From NCBI GenBank assembly GCA_018700525.1, contig JABITN010000157.1, forward strand, positions 50,165 through 114,164: a DNA stretch of 64,000 bases, read 5' to 3'. Origin of the DNA: Opitutales bacterium (GTDB lineage Bacteria > Verrucomicrobiota > Verrucomicrobiia > Opitutales > Opitutaceae). Below the pieces are notes generated by a model. It ran no database searches. It saw nothing but the letters and a program-made list of their open reading frames with translations, and was not told where the DNA came from. Shown one piece after another: positions 26,701 through 35,502 of this stretch; the stretch's first letter is position 1; each line of letters starts with the position of its first letter. The position numbers and the translations under genes are program-made.

Positions 26701-28435
26701 GGGAGGTGAGGTTCCCTTCACGCTGCGCTACCTTTGTCTGGACTCCCCTGCTCCGAACGGCGTGCCGTCGTTTCGCTTGCTGATTCCCCAGGAGACGCTG
26801 GACGAATTGCAGACGCGCGAACTATCGAGCGATGAACTGCTGCCCATCACGATGACCTATGGCGACGAGGTATTCCCATTTGCCCGGTATCGATACCGGG
26901 GAACGCTCAAGCGGCAGTGGTCGGTAAGGTCGTACCGGATCGACCTGGAGCACGATCATCCGTTTGCGGGCGAAGATCGTTTGAATTTTAACGGGAAGCG
27001 ACCCGGACCAGAATGGCTGGCCACTGAATACGTCAAGGAAGCAGGCTTCGCCGTCCCTGAGCTCCAGGCAATTCGGCTACACGTGAATCATCGTGACCAG
27101 GGACCCTACCTTTGGTCAGAGCGCATCGGTGAAGACTATTTGGAAAGGAACTATCGTGGTTCCTCAACTGGAGCTTGGTACGAAAGCTGGGGTGAAGAAG
27201 ACACAGGGCTTGTCCCTCCGGAGATTCTAGAGGTACTCAATGTGGTTCGAAACCCGAACCCGGTGGACTACGCTGCAGCGGTGCGACAGGTCATCGACCC
27301 GGACCAGTGGCTGAGCTGGGCGGCCTCGATGGCCTTGCTAGGGAATAACGAAACGATCCTCAGCGGCATCAGTGGAAATCACGCGGTTTACCAGCATCCG
27401 GACTCCGGTCTTCTGAGGCTGGAGCCGGTCGATCTTGACGCTTCATGGGAACCAGCGAACCTTGGCATGGAGATGCACGTGGCCACCCCCCTGCCCCGCC
27501 AGGAATGGCCCCCAGGGCTGGAAGCGCTGGAGGCTTTGACTCGCACTCCTTATTTCCAGCGACGCTACTACCAGATCTTGGCCAACGAACTGGATAGGTG
27601 GTTTAGTCCGTCCAGATTGGCGGGTGCCGTCAACGACCACTTCAACTTGATCGACCCCGGCGGACTGAGCGCGCCAGATCAGGGCTCGCCAGCGACGACC
27701 AGCGGGTATCTCGATTTGCGGCGCGACGCAGTGGAGCAGCAGATCAGCGACCTCGTAGACACCACCGCGGGCTTCGCTCCAAAACTAATTGTCCCCGAAA
27801 TCAGTCGGATCTACTGGCAACCATTTCCCGTGGCAGAGCTTTCAGGCATCGTAGTGCCCGACACGCACCGAGTCCTAGTCAACCAGAGCACCGCGAAAGT
27901 TTCCTTAGATTCGACTAACGGAACCTGGAGCTATAGCACCTCCTTGTCGTCGGGCGACACGGTCCTGAGCCTTTCGGCCCAGCCCTTGAGCAACCGCTCG
28001 TATCAAACGCCGAAACAGTTCCTCACCCTGCGCTATGACGATAACGACGACGACGGCGACGGCCTGCCCAACAGCTGGGAAACGTATTACGGGTTGGACC
28101 CAAACGACGATGGCAGCGTCGATCCCGACCAGGGTGCCGCTGGCGACCCGGACGGCGACGGAACGACCAACCTCGCGGAATACGAAGCCAAATCCCATCC
28201 GATGCTGTCCCTCTCACCCCTACTGAGAATCGCCGAGCTCTCGCCCAGCGAACTATGGCTAACCTGGTCGTCCGCACCGGGTGCGATCTATCAGATACAA
28301 TCCAGCGACAACCTGGCCGGCACCTGGACCGACCTTGGTATCCCTTTAGCGGGTAATGGAACCGACTTGTCCGCCACATTCTCCATCCTTCCTGCGCCGC
28401 GAAAATTTTTTCGTATTGTGGTCAAAATCGAGTAA
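23759..28435 (+). CDS. Giant secreted beta-helix / lamin-tail / CotH surface protein
   Basis: 1558 residues. Signal peptide (residues 1-27); right-handed parallel beta-helix domain (about 30-390, many VENN, NNVV and ISGN turns). Three lamin-tail domains begin at about residues 435, 590 and 724 (INEIMYHP, YIELYNRG, VDLTGWQL patterns). A CotH-like domain lies at about 1000-1280 (LNFNGKRPGPEWL, GPYLWSERIGEDYL, PVDLDASWE). Calcium-binding type 3 repeats follow at 1425-1485 (DDDGDGLPNSWE, GDPDGDGTTN), and then a C-terminal immunoglobulin-like domain. CotH proteins are atypical kinases that may phosphorylate secreted proteins. LTD-CotH proteins are abundant in Verrucomicrobiota and Planctomycetota, with adhesion or scaffold roles suspected. 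An AAGGGAG ribosome-binding site precedes the ATG. GC content looks higher than in its neighbours. The next gene follows after 15 bases. Confidence 0.9.
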   Translation: MRTRLALYRLPGIQAICLTLAFGHLSATEITSDAQWTLLDSPVSLTEKVIVRPGATLVIDPGVTVMLAEDAAILVEGSLLANGTANEPIIFTRAAGSNGWPGIEFSGTRVWNTFSSRSVFKFCHFDYVSNEVALEAWEVDLEFSNCVFENMNDTVIRCHDGRLRLADSFFRNCGEGVNTVRCDADISRNRFYHIRNGADAIDVDFEYSGEGLKPAQIVQNIIEYCSGDGIDLGSSTAHISGNLIRRCADKGISLGEGSNARVENNVVLHCPIGIAVKDRSAPVMANNSVASCTVGVRAYEKEIGMGGARGHWVNGIIWNCDESIRLDLLSFLDVRYSVIGGAEVWPGEGNTNADPQFVDLNTENVLLQLGSPALNAGTSRLAPTADYHGVARSTTPTAGAFEDVATVYDSDGDGQVDAADSLPFNSMNVANPPAESSVIINEIMYHPDNNAVDLEYIELYNRGGSAVDLTGWQLVDETLFDFSVGTTIQPSSFLVVAANPGSIEAAYGLSGVLGPWSGDLNDEYAVVRLVDGDRGDVDTVEYRNGDGWPLEADGSGSSLELIDVKSDNNIGPHWAESVERGGTPGRKNGVAEGSVVINEFLASSLVGTADWIELYNHGDTERDISGWYLTDDATTLTEWIIPSNTLLQPGQSVFFDSLNFGISAEGEEIFLTRSDGLTVESRVAFGTQQADVTQGRYPDGDPSWSFYPNNGTPGQLNGPPTTDSLVINEIMYHPAGNNDAEEFIEVYNASPDEVDLTGWSIDGGIRYSFPEGKTLHAGAYLVVANDPDSVNAKYSLDDSLGPFDSRRLSNRGENLNLRDALGNVVDAVFYRDRGRWPRTADGEGASLELKSPRMDNALPEAWMVGSVASEGTPGTANHSNTNTTTIIFSAGHYPVIPTSAEAVTIRARVSNLDRPVHLRWKKDADAVFQSIAMTPISGTDLVAVIPPQGDRDLVEYYIEAEDTAGHLAIWPPGAPVFQLASGGEVPFTLRYLCLDSPAPNGVPSFRLLIPQETLDELQTRELSSDELLPITMTYGDEVFPFARYRYRGTLKRQWSVRSYRIDLEHDHPFAGEDRLNFNGKRPGPEWLATEYVKEAGFAVPELQAIRLHVNHRDQGPYLWSERIGEDYLERNYRGSSTGAWYESWGEEDTGLVPPEILEVLNVVRNPNPVDYAAAVRQVIDPDQWLSWAASMALLGNNETILSGISGNHAVYQHPDSGLLRLEPVDLDASWEPANLGMEMHVATPLPRQEWPPGLEALEALTRTPYFQRRYYQILANELDRWFSPSRLAGAVNDHFNLIDPGGLSAPDQGSPATTSGYLDLRRDAVEQQISDLVDTTAGFAPKLIVPEISRIYWQPFPVAELSGIVVPDTHRVLVNQSTAKVSLDSTNGTWSYSTSLSSGDTVLSLSAQPLSNRSYQTPKQFLTLRYDDNDDDGDGLPNSWETYYGLDPNDDGSVDPDQGAAGDPDGDGTTNLAEYEAKSHPMLSLSPLLRIAELSPSELWLTWSSAPGAIYQIQSSDNLAGTWTDLGIPLAGNGTDLSATFSILPAPRKFFRIVVKIE

Positions 28436-28450
28436 TGACCAAACAGCCTT

Positions 28451-30082
28451 ATGAAGAAAATATCCCTTTCTATTTTTACTACCTTAATCTGGGCAATCAC
28501 CGCCATCGCCCAAGCGGCCAACCTATATGTGAATCCTGATGGAAATCACACGCCGCCTTTCGCGACATGGGCTCAAGGTGCCACCAACATCCAGGCCGCG
28601 GTGGACGCCGCGGCGGAAGGTGACACCATTTATCTCGCTGACCATACCTACTTACTGAAAGAAACCATCACCGTGAATAAAGCCATCACAATAAAAGGCT
28701 TCAACGGCCCGGATGATTGCGTGGTGGATGGACGGAATGATGTCCGTTGCTTTGACATCAATAGTGCAAGCCTGATCGACTTGACGATTCAACATGGTTT
28801 CATACGGGGGGGAGGCCTTGGTGATCCCGAGAGGGAATACGGCGGGGGGGTATACGCCAGAAATTGCGTGATCAGCAACTGTGTGTTTCGAGAGAACGGC
28901 GGTAGTCAGGGGCTTCACGGAATTCTTCCCGCTGGCTCAGCGCTGGCCGCCCGGGAGGGCAGCGTGGTGAGGGATTGCACCTTTTACGACAACAACAAAG
29001 GAGGCGATGGCTTTTCTGATCCCTCCACGGTTCATGTTGGCAGCGGCAGCCTGATCGAACGTTGCATCATCCGGCACAATGTAACGTCAGTGGGCGCCTT
29101 GGACTGCGACCACTCCACGGTCGTCCGATGCCAGATCTACAGCAATCAATTCAGAGGGGTAACGATGGTCGGGGGATCCATGCGTGATTGCCAGATCTTC
29201 GACAATGATGGCTCCCCTAGTGTGATCGCCTTTACCGCCGGAAGCGCGGTCAAGCCGAGCAACCAGGGGGGAGGAGTGCATATCAGCGAAGGGGGCGTTG
29301 TCACACGGTGCCTTATTCAAAACAACGGTAGCCGAATCGGGGGTGGCGCCTACATCGAGAACGGGATGCTGGGAAATAGCCTCATTCTAGATAACCGCAG
29401 CCATTACGATCGAGAACATCCGCCAGGATACTTCGATGTTCCGTCGGATGGCGGGGGGATCTATATCCAAGGGCGGGGCCAGCTCGAAAACTGCACTGTG
29501 CTCAACAATCGTTCATCTCACACCACCGGGGGGGTTTTCTGGAAATCCTCCTTCGACCCGATCGATGAAACCGTCATTCGCAACAACATCCTATACTCCA
29601 ACAGCGGATTCAATCTGCCCGTGGAAGCCTACGTCGTCACTATTGAGCACAACTGCATTCAGGACGGAACTAGTCTGAAGGACGGCAACATCAACAGCGA
29701 TCCTTTGGTCGCTGAGGATTACCGCCTGAGCGAATCTTCTCCATGCCGAGACACCGGAACTAATCAAGAATGGATGACTGCAAACGGCGATTACGCCGGC
29801 ATCAAGCGTGTCGTTAACGGCGACGTAGACATGGGCGCCTTGGAGTTTGTGGTGCCCCTCATCATCACGCAGATTCAGCACACTGATGAACAGGTCACTC
29901 TGAGCTGGACCTCGTCCCCTGATGCCGCCTATCAGCTCGAGGAAACCGACGACCTATCCACGAATTCATGGGACAAAATCGGCGCCGTCGTGACCGCAAC
30001 CGGAACAGTCTCGTCACAGACCGAAACCGTTGTTCCTCGATTTCGACACTTTTATCGATGTAAACATGTTCTCTTCGAGTAA
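28451..30082 (+). CDS. Secreted right-handed beta-helix protein (choice-of-anchor Q type)
   Basis: 543 residues with a signal peptide (residues 1-24). The N-terminal segment WAQGATNIQAAVDAAAEGDTI is the usual opening of pectate-lyase-like parallel beta-helices. It continues with many VVRC, LIERC and NCVF type rungs and a DVDMGALEF motif ending the helix near residue 468. A C-terminal immunoglobulin-like module (VTLSWTSSPDAAYQLEETDD) resembles the one ending the preceding giant protein, a shared module that may serve sorting or anchoring. No catalytic residues can be assigned, so lyase activity is not claimed. Likely co-transcribed with the upstream gene. Confidence 0.88.
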   Translation: MKKISLSIFTTLIWAITAIAQAANLYVNPDGNHTPPFATWAQGATNIQAAVDAAAEGDTIYLADHTYLLKETITVNKAITIKGFNGPDDCVVDGRNDVRCFDINSASLIDLTIQHGFIRGGGLGDPEREYGGGVYARNCVISNCVFRENGGSQGLHGILPAGSALAAREGSVVRDCTFYDNNKGGDGFSDPSTVHVGSGSLIERCIIRHNVTSVGALDCDHSTVVRCQIYSNQFRGVTMVGGSMRDCQIFDNDGSPSVIAFTAGSAVKPSNQGGGVHISEGGVVTRCLIQNNGSRIGGGAYIENGMLGNSLILDNRSHYDREHPPGYFDVPSDGGGIYIQGRGQLENCTVLNNRSSHTTGGVFWKSSFDPIDETVIRNNILYSNSGFNLPVEAYVVTIEHNCIQDGTSLKDGNINSDPLVAEDYRLSESSPCRDTGTNQEWMTANGDYAGIKRVVNGDVDMGALEFVVPLIITQIQHTDEQVTLSWTSSPDAAYQLEETDDLSTNSWDKIGAVVTATGTVSSQTETVVPRFRHFYRCKHVLFE

Positions 30083-30234
30083 AGAACCGCCTGCTAAGTA
30101 GGTGGCCAAAGCCCTGCTGATTTACGCCTTATTACCAACGAACATGTGCGATGATGGGGAGTACGTTTTCTATAGAAATGGATTCTACTAGTTCCGCTGA
30201 GCCGCTGTCACCGACCAATGACGGGTGCCTCCGC

Positions 30235-30741
30235 TTAATCCCAGGATCCGGAGACCACTTTGCCGTTTAGGCGGATACCCGCTTCTTCATAGTTGATCGT
30301 CACCCGCTCGGTACGATTCGTCTCAAACTGTAGCTTCAAGACAGTGGTGCCAAGATCATCGCGGATCACAGTGATTCCAGATTTGCCCGCGGTAGCTCCG
30401 AGATCGCCCTTGGCGTATTCCGCTTTGGCACCGGGCTGATTGATGGACACTCGGGCTTTGGTGACTGCGTGAGGGTAAATACACTTGAGTCGAATGCACG
30501 CGTTCTCCGGCTGCTGGAGTGCCTTCCCAAACGTAACGTAGCTTGGACGGCGTGACCGCTGTGCGCGGGTCCTCAGCGGTTCGATCCACGACTTGCATTC
30601 TCCAATTCGGTTGCGAGGAGAAATAGACGAGAAGATCCGCGGGCGGCGTCCGCATGGCGACTTTGCAATTGGAGGCCGCGGGAGCCGTCATGAATGTGTT
30701 CGCCCAATGATTCCCGATCTGTAGGCCGATGTTCTGTGTGT
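30235..30741 (-). pseudogene. 3' remnant of an unknown gene, frameshifted and truncated
   Basis: Reading on the minus strand from about 30741, coding-like sequence runs NIGLQIGNHWANTFMTAPAA, then ADLLVYFSSQPNW and TAVTPSKLRYV. The frame must shift near 30530 to continue as FGKALQQPENACIRLKCIYP and VTKARVSINQPGAK, ending NGKVVSGSWD and TAA at 30235. The family is not recognised; the content suggests a secreted beta-rich C-terminal domain. The 5' end is missing: coding similarity stops exactly where repeat copy B (30742-30781) begins, suggesting a rearrangement there. Confidence 0.5.
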
Positions 30742-30781
30742 TCCTACGAATCAAATCGGAACAATTGAATTTACTATCAAC
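30742..30781 (+). repeat. Repeat family copy B (right half only)
   Basis: These 40 bases (from TCCTACGAATCAAATCGG to ACTATCAAC) match the right half of copy A at 36 of 39 aligned positions. The left TTGATAGG half is missing. The element abuts the truncated end of the gene remnant at 30235-30741. Confidence 0.7.
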
Positions 30782-31062
30782 CAAATCGCGCAGCGCAGCG
30801 CCTGTGAATTGAGGCGACATTCGAAACCTGCTTGGCGAGGACTCGGACGGAGTCGAAGAAAGGGCCAGCGAACTAGGGTTAAAGCGAGACGGCGAGTAAG
30901 CAAGTTGAGCCCTCAAGGGACTCTCTTGAGTGGGAACGTCTTCTAATTCGCTAGGTTCGCATTTCAATAATTGGAAATTGACCTGAGTCTGAGTTGATTT
31001 CTAGTTTCAATCGTAACTTTGTATTTATAATACAATATCATAAACACCTAATTGAAACCCCT
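30782..31062. other. Intergenic region upstream of unknown secreted protein
   Basis: About 280 bases with no recognisable gene. An A/T-rich stretch at 31010-31060 directly before the ATG at 31063 may hold the promoter of the downstream gene, but no specific boxes can be defended. Confidence 0.3.
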
Positions 31063-32436
31063 ATGACTGCAATGCCCTCCAGGATTAAGTTGTTATTTTC
31101 GGCAATCGTAATCACTTATTTATCAATCAATTCGCTGGCTAATGAAGGTCCTGAGGTAATTAACGAAGGTGCGATTCGGCTAGCGCCTTTCGTTGTGTTC
31201 GCGGGTTACCCCACTCTCATCGATGGATTGACTGGGAAGCAGTATAAAGGACCGGATCCTGTTGTGAGGGGCTTCAATGCGACTTTTAAGGATTTACTGG
31301 TCGGCTTTCATGAAAAGCTCCTGCGATACGAGATTCAGCATATGAATCTACGTACCGAGGCTGGGGATGTTATGGAGGCCGAATTGAAAGCTCTGACGGA
31401 GAGTTTCGGAATCAAGAATTTCAAGGCTGATCGATCGCAATGGCTGAAACGCGAGCGTTCGATTCTCCATCGTTTGAATACGAAACCGTTTTTCCGGATC
31501 GATGCGTTGGTTGTTTGGGATCTGGATAGATTGAATGAGATGTTACCGGAGATGCCTAAAGGCAAATACGCGAAAAATATTCGTTATAATGAGGAGACGA
31601 AAACTTGGGAGCGACGCGTATTAACGAAATGGAACGTGAACTACTATCACGTCAATTATGACACGGGCAGAGGTTCTGACGTAAGAGTTATAAAGGAGGA
31701 TGGACTGAATTTGGATACGAACAAAGGCTTTCATTCCATTTTCAGAGGACTCACTGAGCAGGTGCCGCCTGGCGCTTTTCAAGACGTGCAGATTAGTTAT
31801 CCCATGTTTTATACACGCAAGAAGCCAACGGAGGAACAAATCAAGTATCTCCAAGAGACCTACGTATCTAATTTGTTTCACATATACGATCCCTTCACTT
31901 GGGTTGCTCGTCGCAACAATCGATTTCGGGGGGGCTTTCCAAACGAATTGAGGGAACGCCTAGAGATGAAGCGCTTTCGCGTAGGTGATAGGGATTGGTT
32001 CAACAAAGTCTTCGTAAACTTCCTCAACGACATTGCCCAAATAAAGGCGCTCGGCGTTAATGAGATATACGAAATACAAGCTATTCAACGTTGGCAGAAT
32101 TCGAAGAGCGTACTCGGCGAAGGGCTCGATTTGCTGAATTGGCGCAAAGGCGAGAATCGCAAGGGTGAGGATGCCGATCGCAACGCCAAGATATGGATCA
32201 ATTTCGATAACCCTGGAGGCGCTCGGTTCATCGCGCTCGATGCGTACATGCGCTACGCCGATCGATTTCTCGATGCCGTGCGTACGCGGGTTTTGAATTC
32301 AAAATCGGGATTTTCGGGCAAAGAGCTGTTTAAGGACGCAATCGAAGAGGTTTCTGGGGTTCCGTTCGAAAAGTACTATCCGGCAGCTAGGAAGGCCCAA
32401 ATTCAGAGGCTGGAATCATACCGGCCAAAGGGCTAG
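31063..32436 (+). CDS. Unknown secreted protein
   Basis: About 457 residues from the ATG at 31063 (a further upstream start at 30994 is possible), with a signal peptide (IKLLFSAIVITYLSINSLANE). Not recognised. After residues 25-50 (a short VINEGAIRLAPFVVFAGYPTLIDG segment that recalls a TonB-plug-like N-terminal motif, but without a barrel), the protein is mainly helical and charged, with many Trp, Tyr and Arg. Segments such as IDALVVWDLDRLNEMLPEMP and FNKVFVNFLNDIAQIKALGV look globular. There are no obvious catalytic motifs. It lies alone, between the gene remnant and repeat C. Confidence 0.6.
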   Translation: MTAMPSRIKLLFSAIVITYLSINSLANEGPEVINEGAIRLAPFVVFAGYPTLIDGLTGKQYKGPDPVVRGFNATFKDLLVGFHEKLLRYEIQHMNLRTEAGDVMEAELKALTESFGIKNFKADRSQWLKRERSILHRLNTKPFFRIDALVVWDLDRLNEMLPEMPKGKYAKNIRYNEETKTWERRVLTKWNVNYYHVNYDTGRGSDVRVIKEDGLNLDTNKGFHSIFRGLTEQVPPGAFQDVQISYPMFYTRKKPTEEQIKYLQETYVSNLFHIYDPFTWVARRNNRFRGGFPNELRERLEMKRFRVGDRDWFNKVFVNFLNDIAQIKALGVNEIYEIQAIQRWQNSKSVLGEGLDLLNWRKGENRKGEDADRNAKIWINFDNPGGARFIALDAYMRYADRFLDAVRTRVLNSKSGFSGKELFKDAIEEVSGVPFEKYYPAARKAQIQRLESYRPKG

Positions 32437-32902
32437 GCCCCAAGCTGCACGGCGTTTTCTTTTGAGGGATCTGAGAGCGGCGTAAAATGACGCGCTGATT
32501 TCTGTCGAATACCACTAAGCGTTAAAACGCCTTTATTCGTTCGAATATTTCTATGCCATGGCCACCCACATGCGTTGTCCTAGCCAACCATGGAGGGTGA
32601 TCTAACTCCGTCAATGTCGGTGAGAAATGCGACCGACTAAATCGATTTTTGACAGTATAGCGTATTCGATTACTCGTTCGGCAATGCGATTACCGGAGAT
32701 TTAGTTTAGTCGAGGCCTTTAAAAGGCTAAAGGAATCGAATCTTACGGTTAGCTCTGTAAGTGAATTTTTGCCCATTACTCTTTGGCGGCCGGTATGCCT
32801 TGATCATAATCAGACTCACGACAATTCTAGCGGGGCTTGTAAGATGGTGGAGAGGCGTCGGCTCGAATGAACGGAGGCTGAGCGCAACTAGGCAGGCCTA
32901 AC
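32437..32902. other. Gene-free region between unknown protein and repeat C
   Basis: 466 bases without a supported gene. A small hairpin (GCGTT-AA-AACGC near 32519) with a T-rich tail may end the upstream transcript. A short plus-strand frame with LVEAFKRLKESNLTV-like sequence near 32703-32810 may be a gene scrap. It ends at repeat copy C. Confidence 0.35.
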
Positions 32903-32972
32903 TTGATAGGGCAAAAGCAACCTTTAAACCTACCCCTCGCATCAAGTCGGAACAATTGAATTTCCTATTAAC
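32903..32972 (+). repeat. Repeat family copy C (about 70 bp), at left edge of AT-rich island
   Basis: TTGATAGGG starts the element and CCTATTAAC ends it, so the terminal inverted repeat has one mismatch. It is about 80 percent identical to copy A over its full length. The stop codon of the AT-rich GMC dehydrogenase gene lies only 17 bases to the right, so the repeat marks the composition boundary. Confidence 0.75.
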
Positions 32973-32989
32973 AAAATTAACCACACTAT

Positions 32990-34675
32990 CTACAAATTCT
33001 GCTTACTCAATTCTTTCACTGCATAATCAACGGCTCGTGCGGTTAACGCCATATAGGTTAAAGACGGGTTAACACAAGAGGCGGAAGTCATACAAGAACC
33101 ATCTGTGACAAAAACATTTTTGGCTTCATGGCATTGATTCCATTTGTTTAATACCGAAGTTTTAGGGTCTTTTCCCATTCTTGCAGTGCCCATTTCATGG
33201 ATGCCGCTGCCCATTGGTGCTTGCCCATCCCAAACGCTAACGTTTTTAGCACCTGCTGCTTCCATCATTTCTTTTGCTGATGCCAAAATATCTTTTTTCA
33301 TGGCTAATTCATTTTCCCTCAACTTGGTTTCGATAAACAAGGTGGGTAAACCGTGAATGTCTTTTTTACTAGGGTTAAGTTGTACCTTATTATCATGATA
33401 AGGTAAGATTTCTCCAAAACCATAAAATGCCATTTTCCAACCACCTAATTGAGTGATTGATTTTTTGAAATCAGCACCAACACCTAATTGCCCCATTTTG
33501 CTTTCCCATCCAGCACGACTTGCGTTTCCTTGAAAACCAAAACCTCTTATATAATCAGGATGTTTGTCCCATACATTTCTAAAACGAGGAATATAAATAC
33601 CATTTGGTCGCTGCCCATTATAGTATTTATCTAAGTCTCCGTCAAAGTCTGCATAAGCATGCAAATCAAATAAATGATCCATTAAATTATGTCCTAATTC
33701 TCCACTTGAATTACTAAATCCATTTGGAAAACGATCACTCGTAGACTGTAATAAAATTTGAGTAGACCCTAAAGTAGAAGCGCACAAGAAGACTAATTTT
33801 GCCTTATACTCTACACTTTTACCTGTCTCCGTATCCAATACTCTAACGCCTGTTGCTTTGCTTTTATCCTTATCAAAAAGCAAGGTTTCTACTAACGAAT
33901 TTGGACGTAAAGTCATATTTCCTGTCGCTATTGCCGCAGGTAAAGTTGAACTTTGACTACTAAAGTAAGCACCATAAGGACAACCTCGATAGCAAAGATT
34001 TCGGTGTTGGCAAGCTGGACGACCATTATAAATTTTAGTTAGATTAGCCGCTCTTCCGATAGTCATGACTCGCTTCGGCCATTTTTCCTCGATACTGCTT
34101 TTAATACTTTTCTCCACACAAAACATCTCCATTGGCGGCAAAAATTCACTATCCGGAAGTTGTGGCAAATTTTCAACTTGACCCGAAACCCCAATATATT
34201 TTTCTACATAACTGTACCAAGGGGCTATGTCTTTGTATCGAATAGGCCAATCCACGGCTATTCCTTCTTTAGCATTAGCCTCAAAATCTAAATCGCTCCA
34301 GCGGTAGGATTGCCTGCCCCACATAAGCGATCGTCCACCTACATGATTGCCTCGAAGCCAATTAAAAGGCTGTTTGGGCGGCGTCGTATAGGGATGGTCT
34401 TTATCTTTTATCCACAAGTGTTTCGTACCTTCATTAAAGGCATAAACGGTGGATTGAATAGGATACGTTTCTTTATCTGCTGCCGTCGTTTTATTCCTGT
34501 GTGGCAATTCCCAAATTGGTGTATTGGCGGTTGTGTAATCTTTGACGTGTTCTAATTTTCTACCTCTTTCTAACACTAAGGTTTTTAAGCCTTTTTCAGT
34601 CAATTCTTTGACTGCCCAACCGCCTGTGATACCTGAACCAACTACAATTGCGTCGAATGTATTTATGTCTTTCAT
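32990..34675 (-). CDS. GMC family FAD-dependent oxidoreductase (gluconate/glucose dehydrogenase large-subunit-like)
   Basis: 561 residues. An N-terminal FAD-binding Rossmann motif (DAIVVGSGITGGWAVKEL) is followed by the GMC signature region NHVGGRSLMWGRQS. A cysteine cluster, CQHRNLCYRGCPYGAY, may bind an iron-sulfur centre as in fructose and gluconate dehydrogenase large subunits. The C-terminal HEMGTARMG and NPSLTYMALTARA hold the active-site His/Asn and the second FAD contact. It would oxidise a sugar or sugar acid in the periplasm with its small subunit encoded upstream (34803). The sequence is AT-rich and Bacteroidota-like, unlike its surroundings. Confidence 0.9.
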   Translation of the reverse strand: MKDINTFDAIVVGSGITGGWAVKELTEKGLKTLVLERGRKLEHVKDYTTANTPIWELPHRNKTTAADKETYPIQSTVYAFNEGTKHLWIKDKDHPYTTPPKQPFNWLRGNHVGGRSLMWGRQSYRWSDLDFEANAKEGIAVDWPIRYKDIAPWYSYVEKYIGVSGQVENLPQLPDSEFLPPMEMFCVEKSIKSSIEEKWPKRVMTIGRAANLTKIYNGRPACQHRNLCYRGCPYGAYFSSQSSTLPAAIATGNMTLRPNSLVETLLFDKDKSKATGVRVLDTETGKSVEYKAKLVFLCASTLGSTQILLQSTSDRFPNGFSNSSGELGHNLMDHLFDLHAYADFDGDLDKYYNGQRPNGIYIPRFRNVWDKHPDYIRGFGFQGNASRAGWESKMGQLGVGADFKKSITQLGGWKMAFYGFGEILPYHDNKVQLNPSKKDIHGLPTLFIETKLRENELAMKKDILASAKEMMEAAGAKNVSVWDGQAPMGSGIHEMGTARMGKDPKTSVLNKWNQCHEAKNVFVTDGSCMTSASCVNPSLTYMALTARAVDYAVKELSKQNL

Positions 34676-34802
34676 TTTTTATTTTAGAGGCCAGCGGGCA
34701 GACCATAAACCAGCTCGAATACTTAAGCGGGCGAGTTAAACTTTATCGCCAGAGGTCACAGTGCAAAACTGCATACTGCCAACTGTAAAACTACATACTG
34801 AG

Positions 34803-35390
34803 CTATGCACTCCGTCCTTCAATCCCTACTTGAATTTTAGGTTCAGCAGCCACTGCAACACAACCCTCAAATTTAGTTGGAAGCGGATTATAATTCATCA
34901 ATTCTTTAATGGTATATTCAGACGTAAAGTAACCAACTAAAACCAATTCTTTTATTTTAGAAATAAAGGCCTTTTCGCCAGTTTTCTGCTGATTCCCTAA
35001 AGCTTTTTTCTCATTTAAGACCAAGAATTTTTGACGCTCATCTGGAGAACTGTTTAAAAAATTATTGCCTGTAAAGAACTGACATTCTTCTTCAAATTTG
35101 ACTAATTCTTTAGGAAATTGTAATTGCTCAAAGCCATTAAATACATTCTTTAGCATCAAATCGATGAACTCTGTCAGATGCAAACTTTTAGCCCCCGGGG
35201 TATCGGTTTCTGGCAAAATGCTTTCTGCTAGTGCTTCTATGGTTTCTGCTTGTTCTTTGGTTAGAAACTGCGGCACCCAGTCAAGCGCTCCTTTAGGCTT
35301 ACACCCGCTCATAGCACCTACTATGACAGAAGCGGAAACAGCGCCTCCGAGAAGGTAAACAGTTTGTTGAATGGCTTTTCTTCTATTCAT
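34803..35390 (-). CDS. Gluconate 2-dehydrogenase subunit 3 family protein
   Basis: 195 residues. A Tat-like N-terminus (NRRKAIQQTVYLLGGAVSAS, with a Cys in GAMSGCKP suggesting a lipoprotein alternative) precedes the family domain (FLTKEQAETIEALAESILPETDTPGAKS). Subunit 3 is the small partner that helps export and stabilise the FAD subunit; the GMC oxidoreductase gene follows 127 bases downstream. The last residues (CVAVAAEPKIQVGIEGRSA) differ from the usual short end of the family. It is AT-rich like its partner and part of the same transferred segment. Confidence 0.88.
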   Translation of the reverse strand: MNRRKAIQQTVYLLGGAVSASVIVGAMSGCKPKGALDWVPQFLTKEQAETIEALAESILPETDTPGAKSLHLTEFIDLMLKNVFNGFEQLQFPKELVKFEEECQFFTGNNFLNSSPDERQKFLVLNEKKALGNQQKTGEKAFISKIKELVLVGYFTSEYTIKELMNYNPLPTKFEGCVAVAAEPKIQVGIEGRSA

Positions 35391-35502
35391 TTTACCAAAT
35401 ACTTTATACTTCTTTAGTTAAACATTGATTCCAACTATGCCAATAACTAATTTGCTTAACCATAATGCAAAATCATATATTTTTCTTGGTTTGAAATCAG
35501 GT

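Noticed and set aside
23501..32972. Repeat elements as integron attC sites
   Set aside because: The terminal sequences are oriented inside-out relative to RYYYAAC/GTTRRRY core sites and no integrase is nearby.
34803..35390. Lipoprotein rather than Tat signal on the gluconate-dehydrogenase small subunit
   Set aside because: The Cys at GAMSGCKP allows it, but the RR at residues 3-4 and the family norm favour Tat export; not decided.
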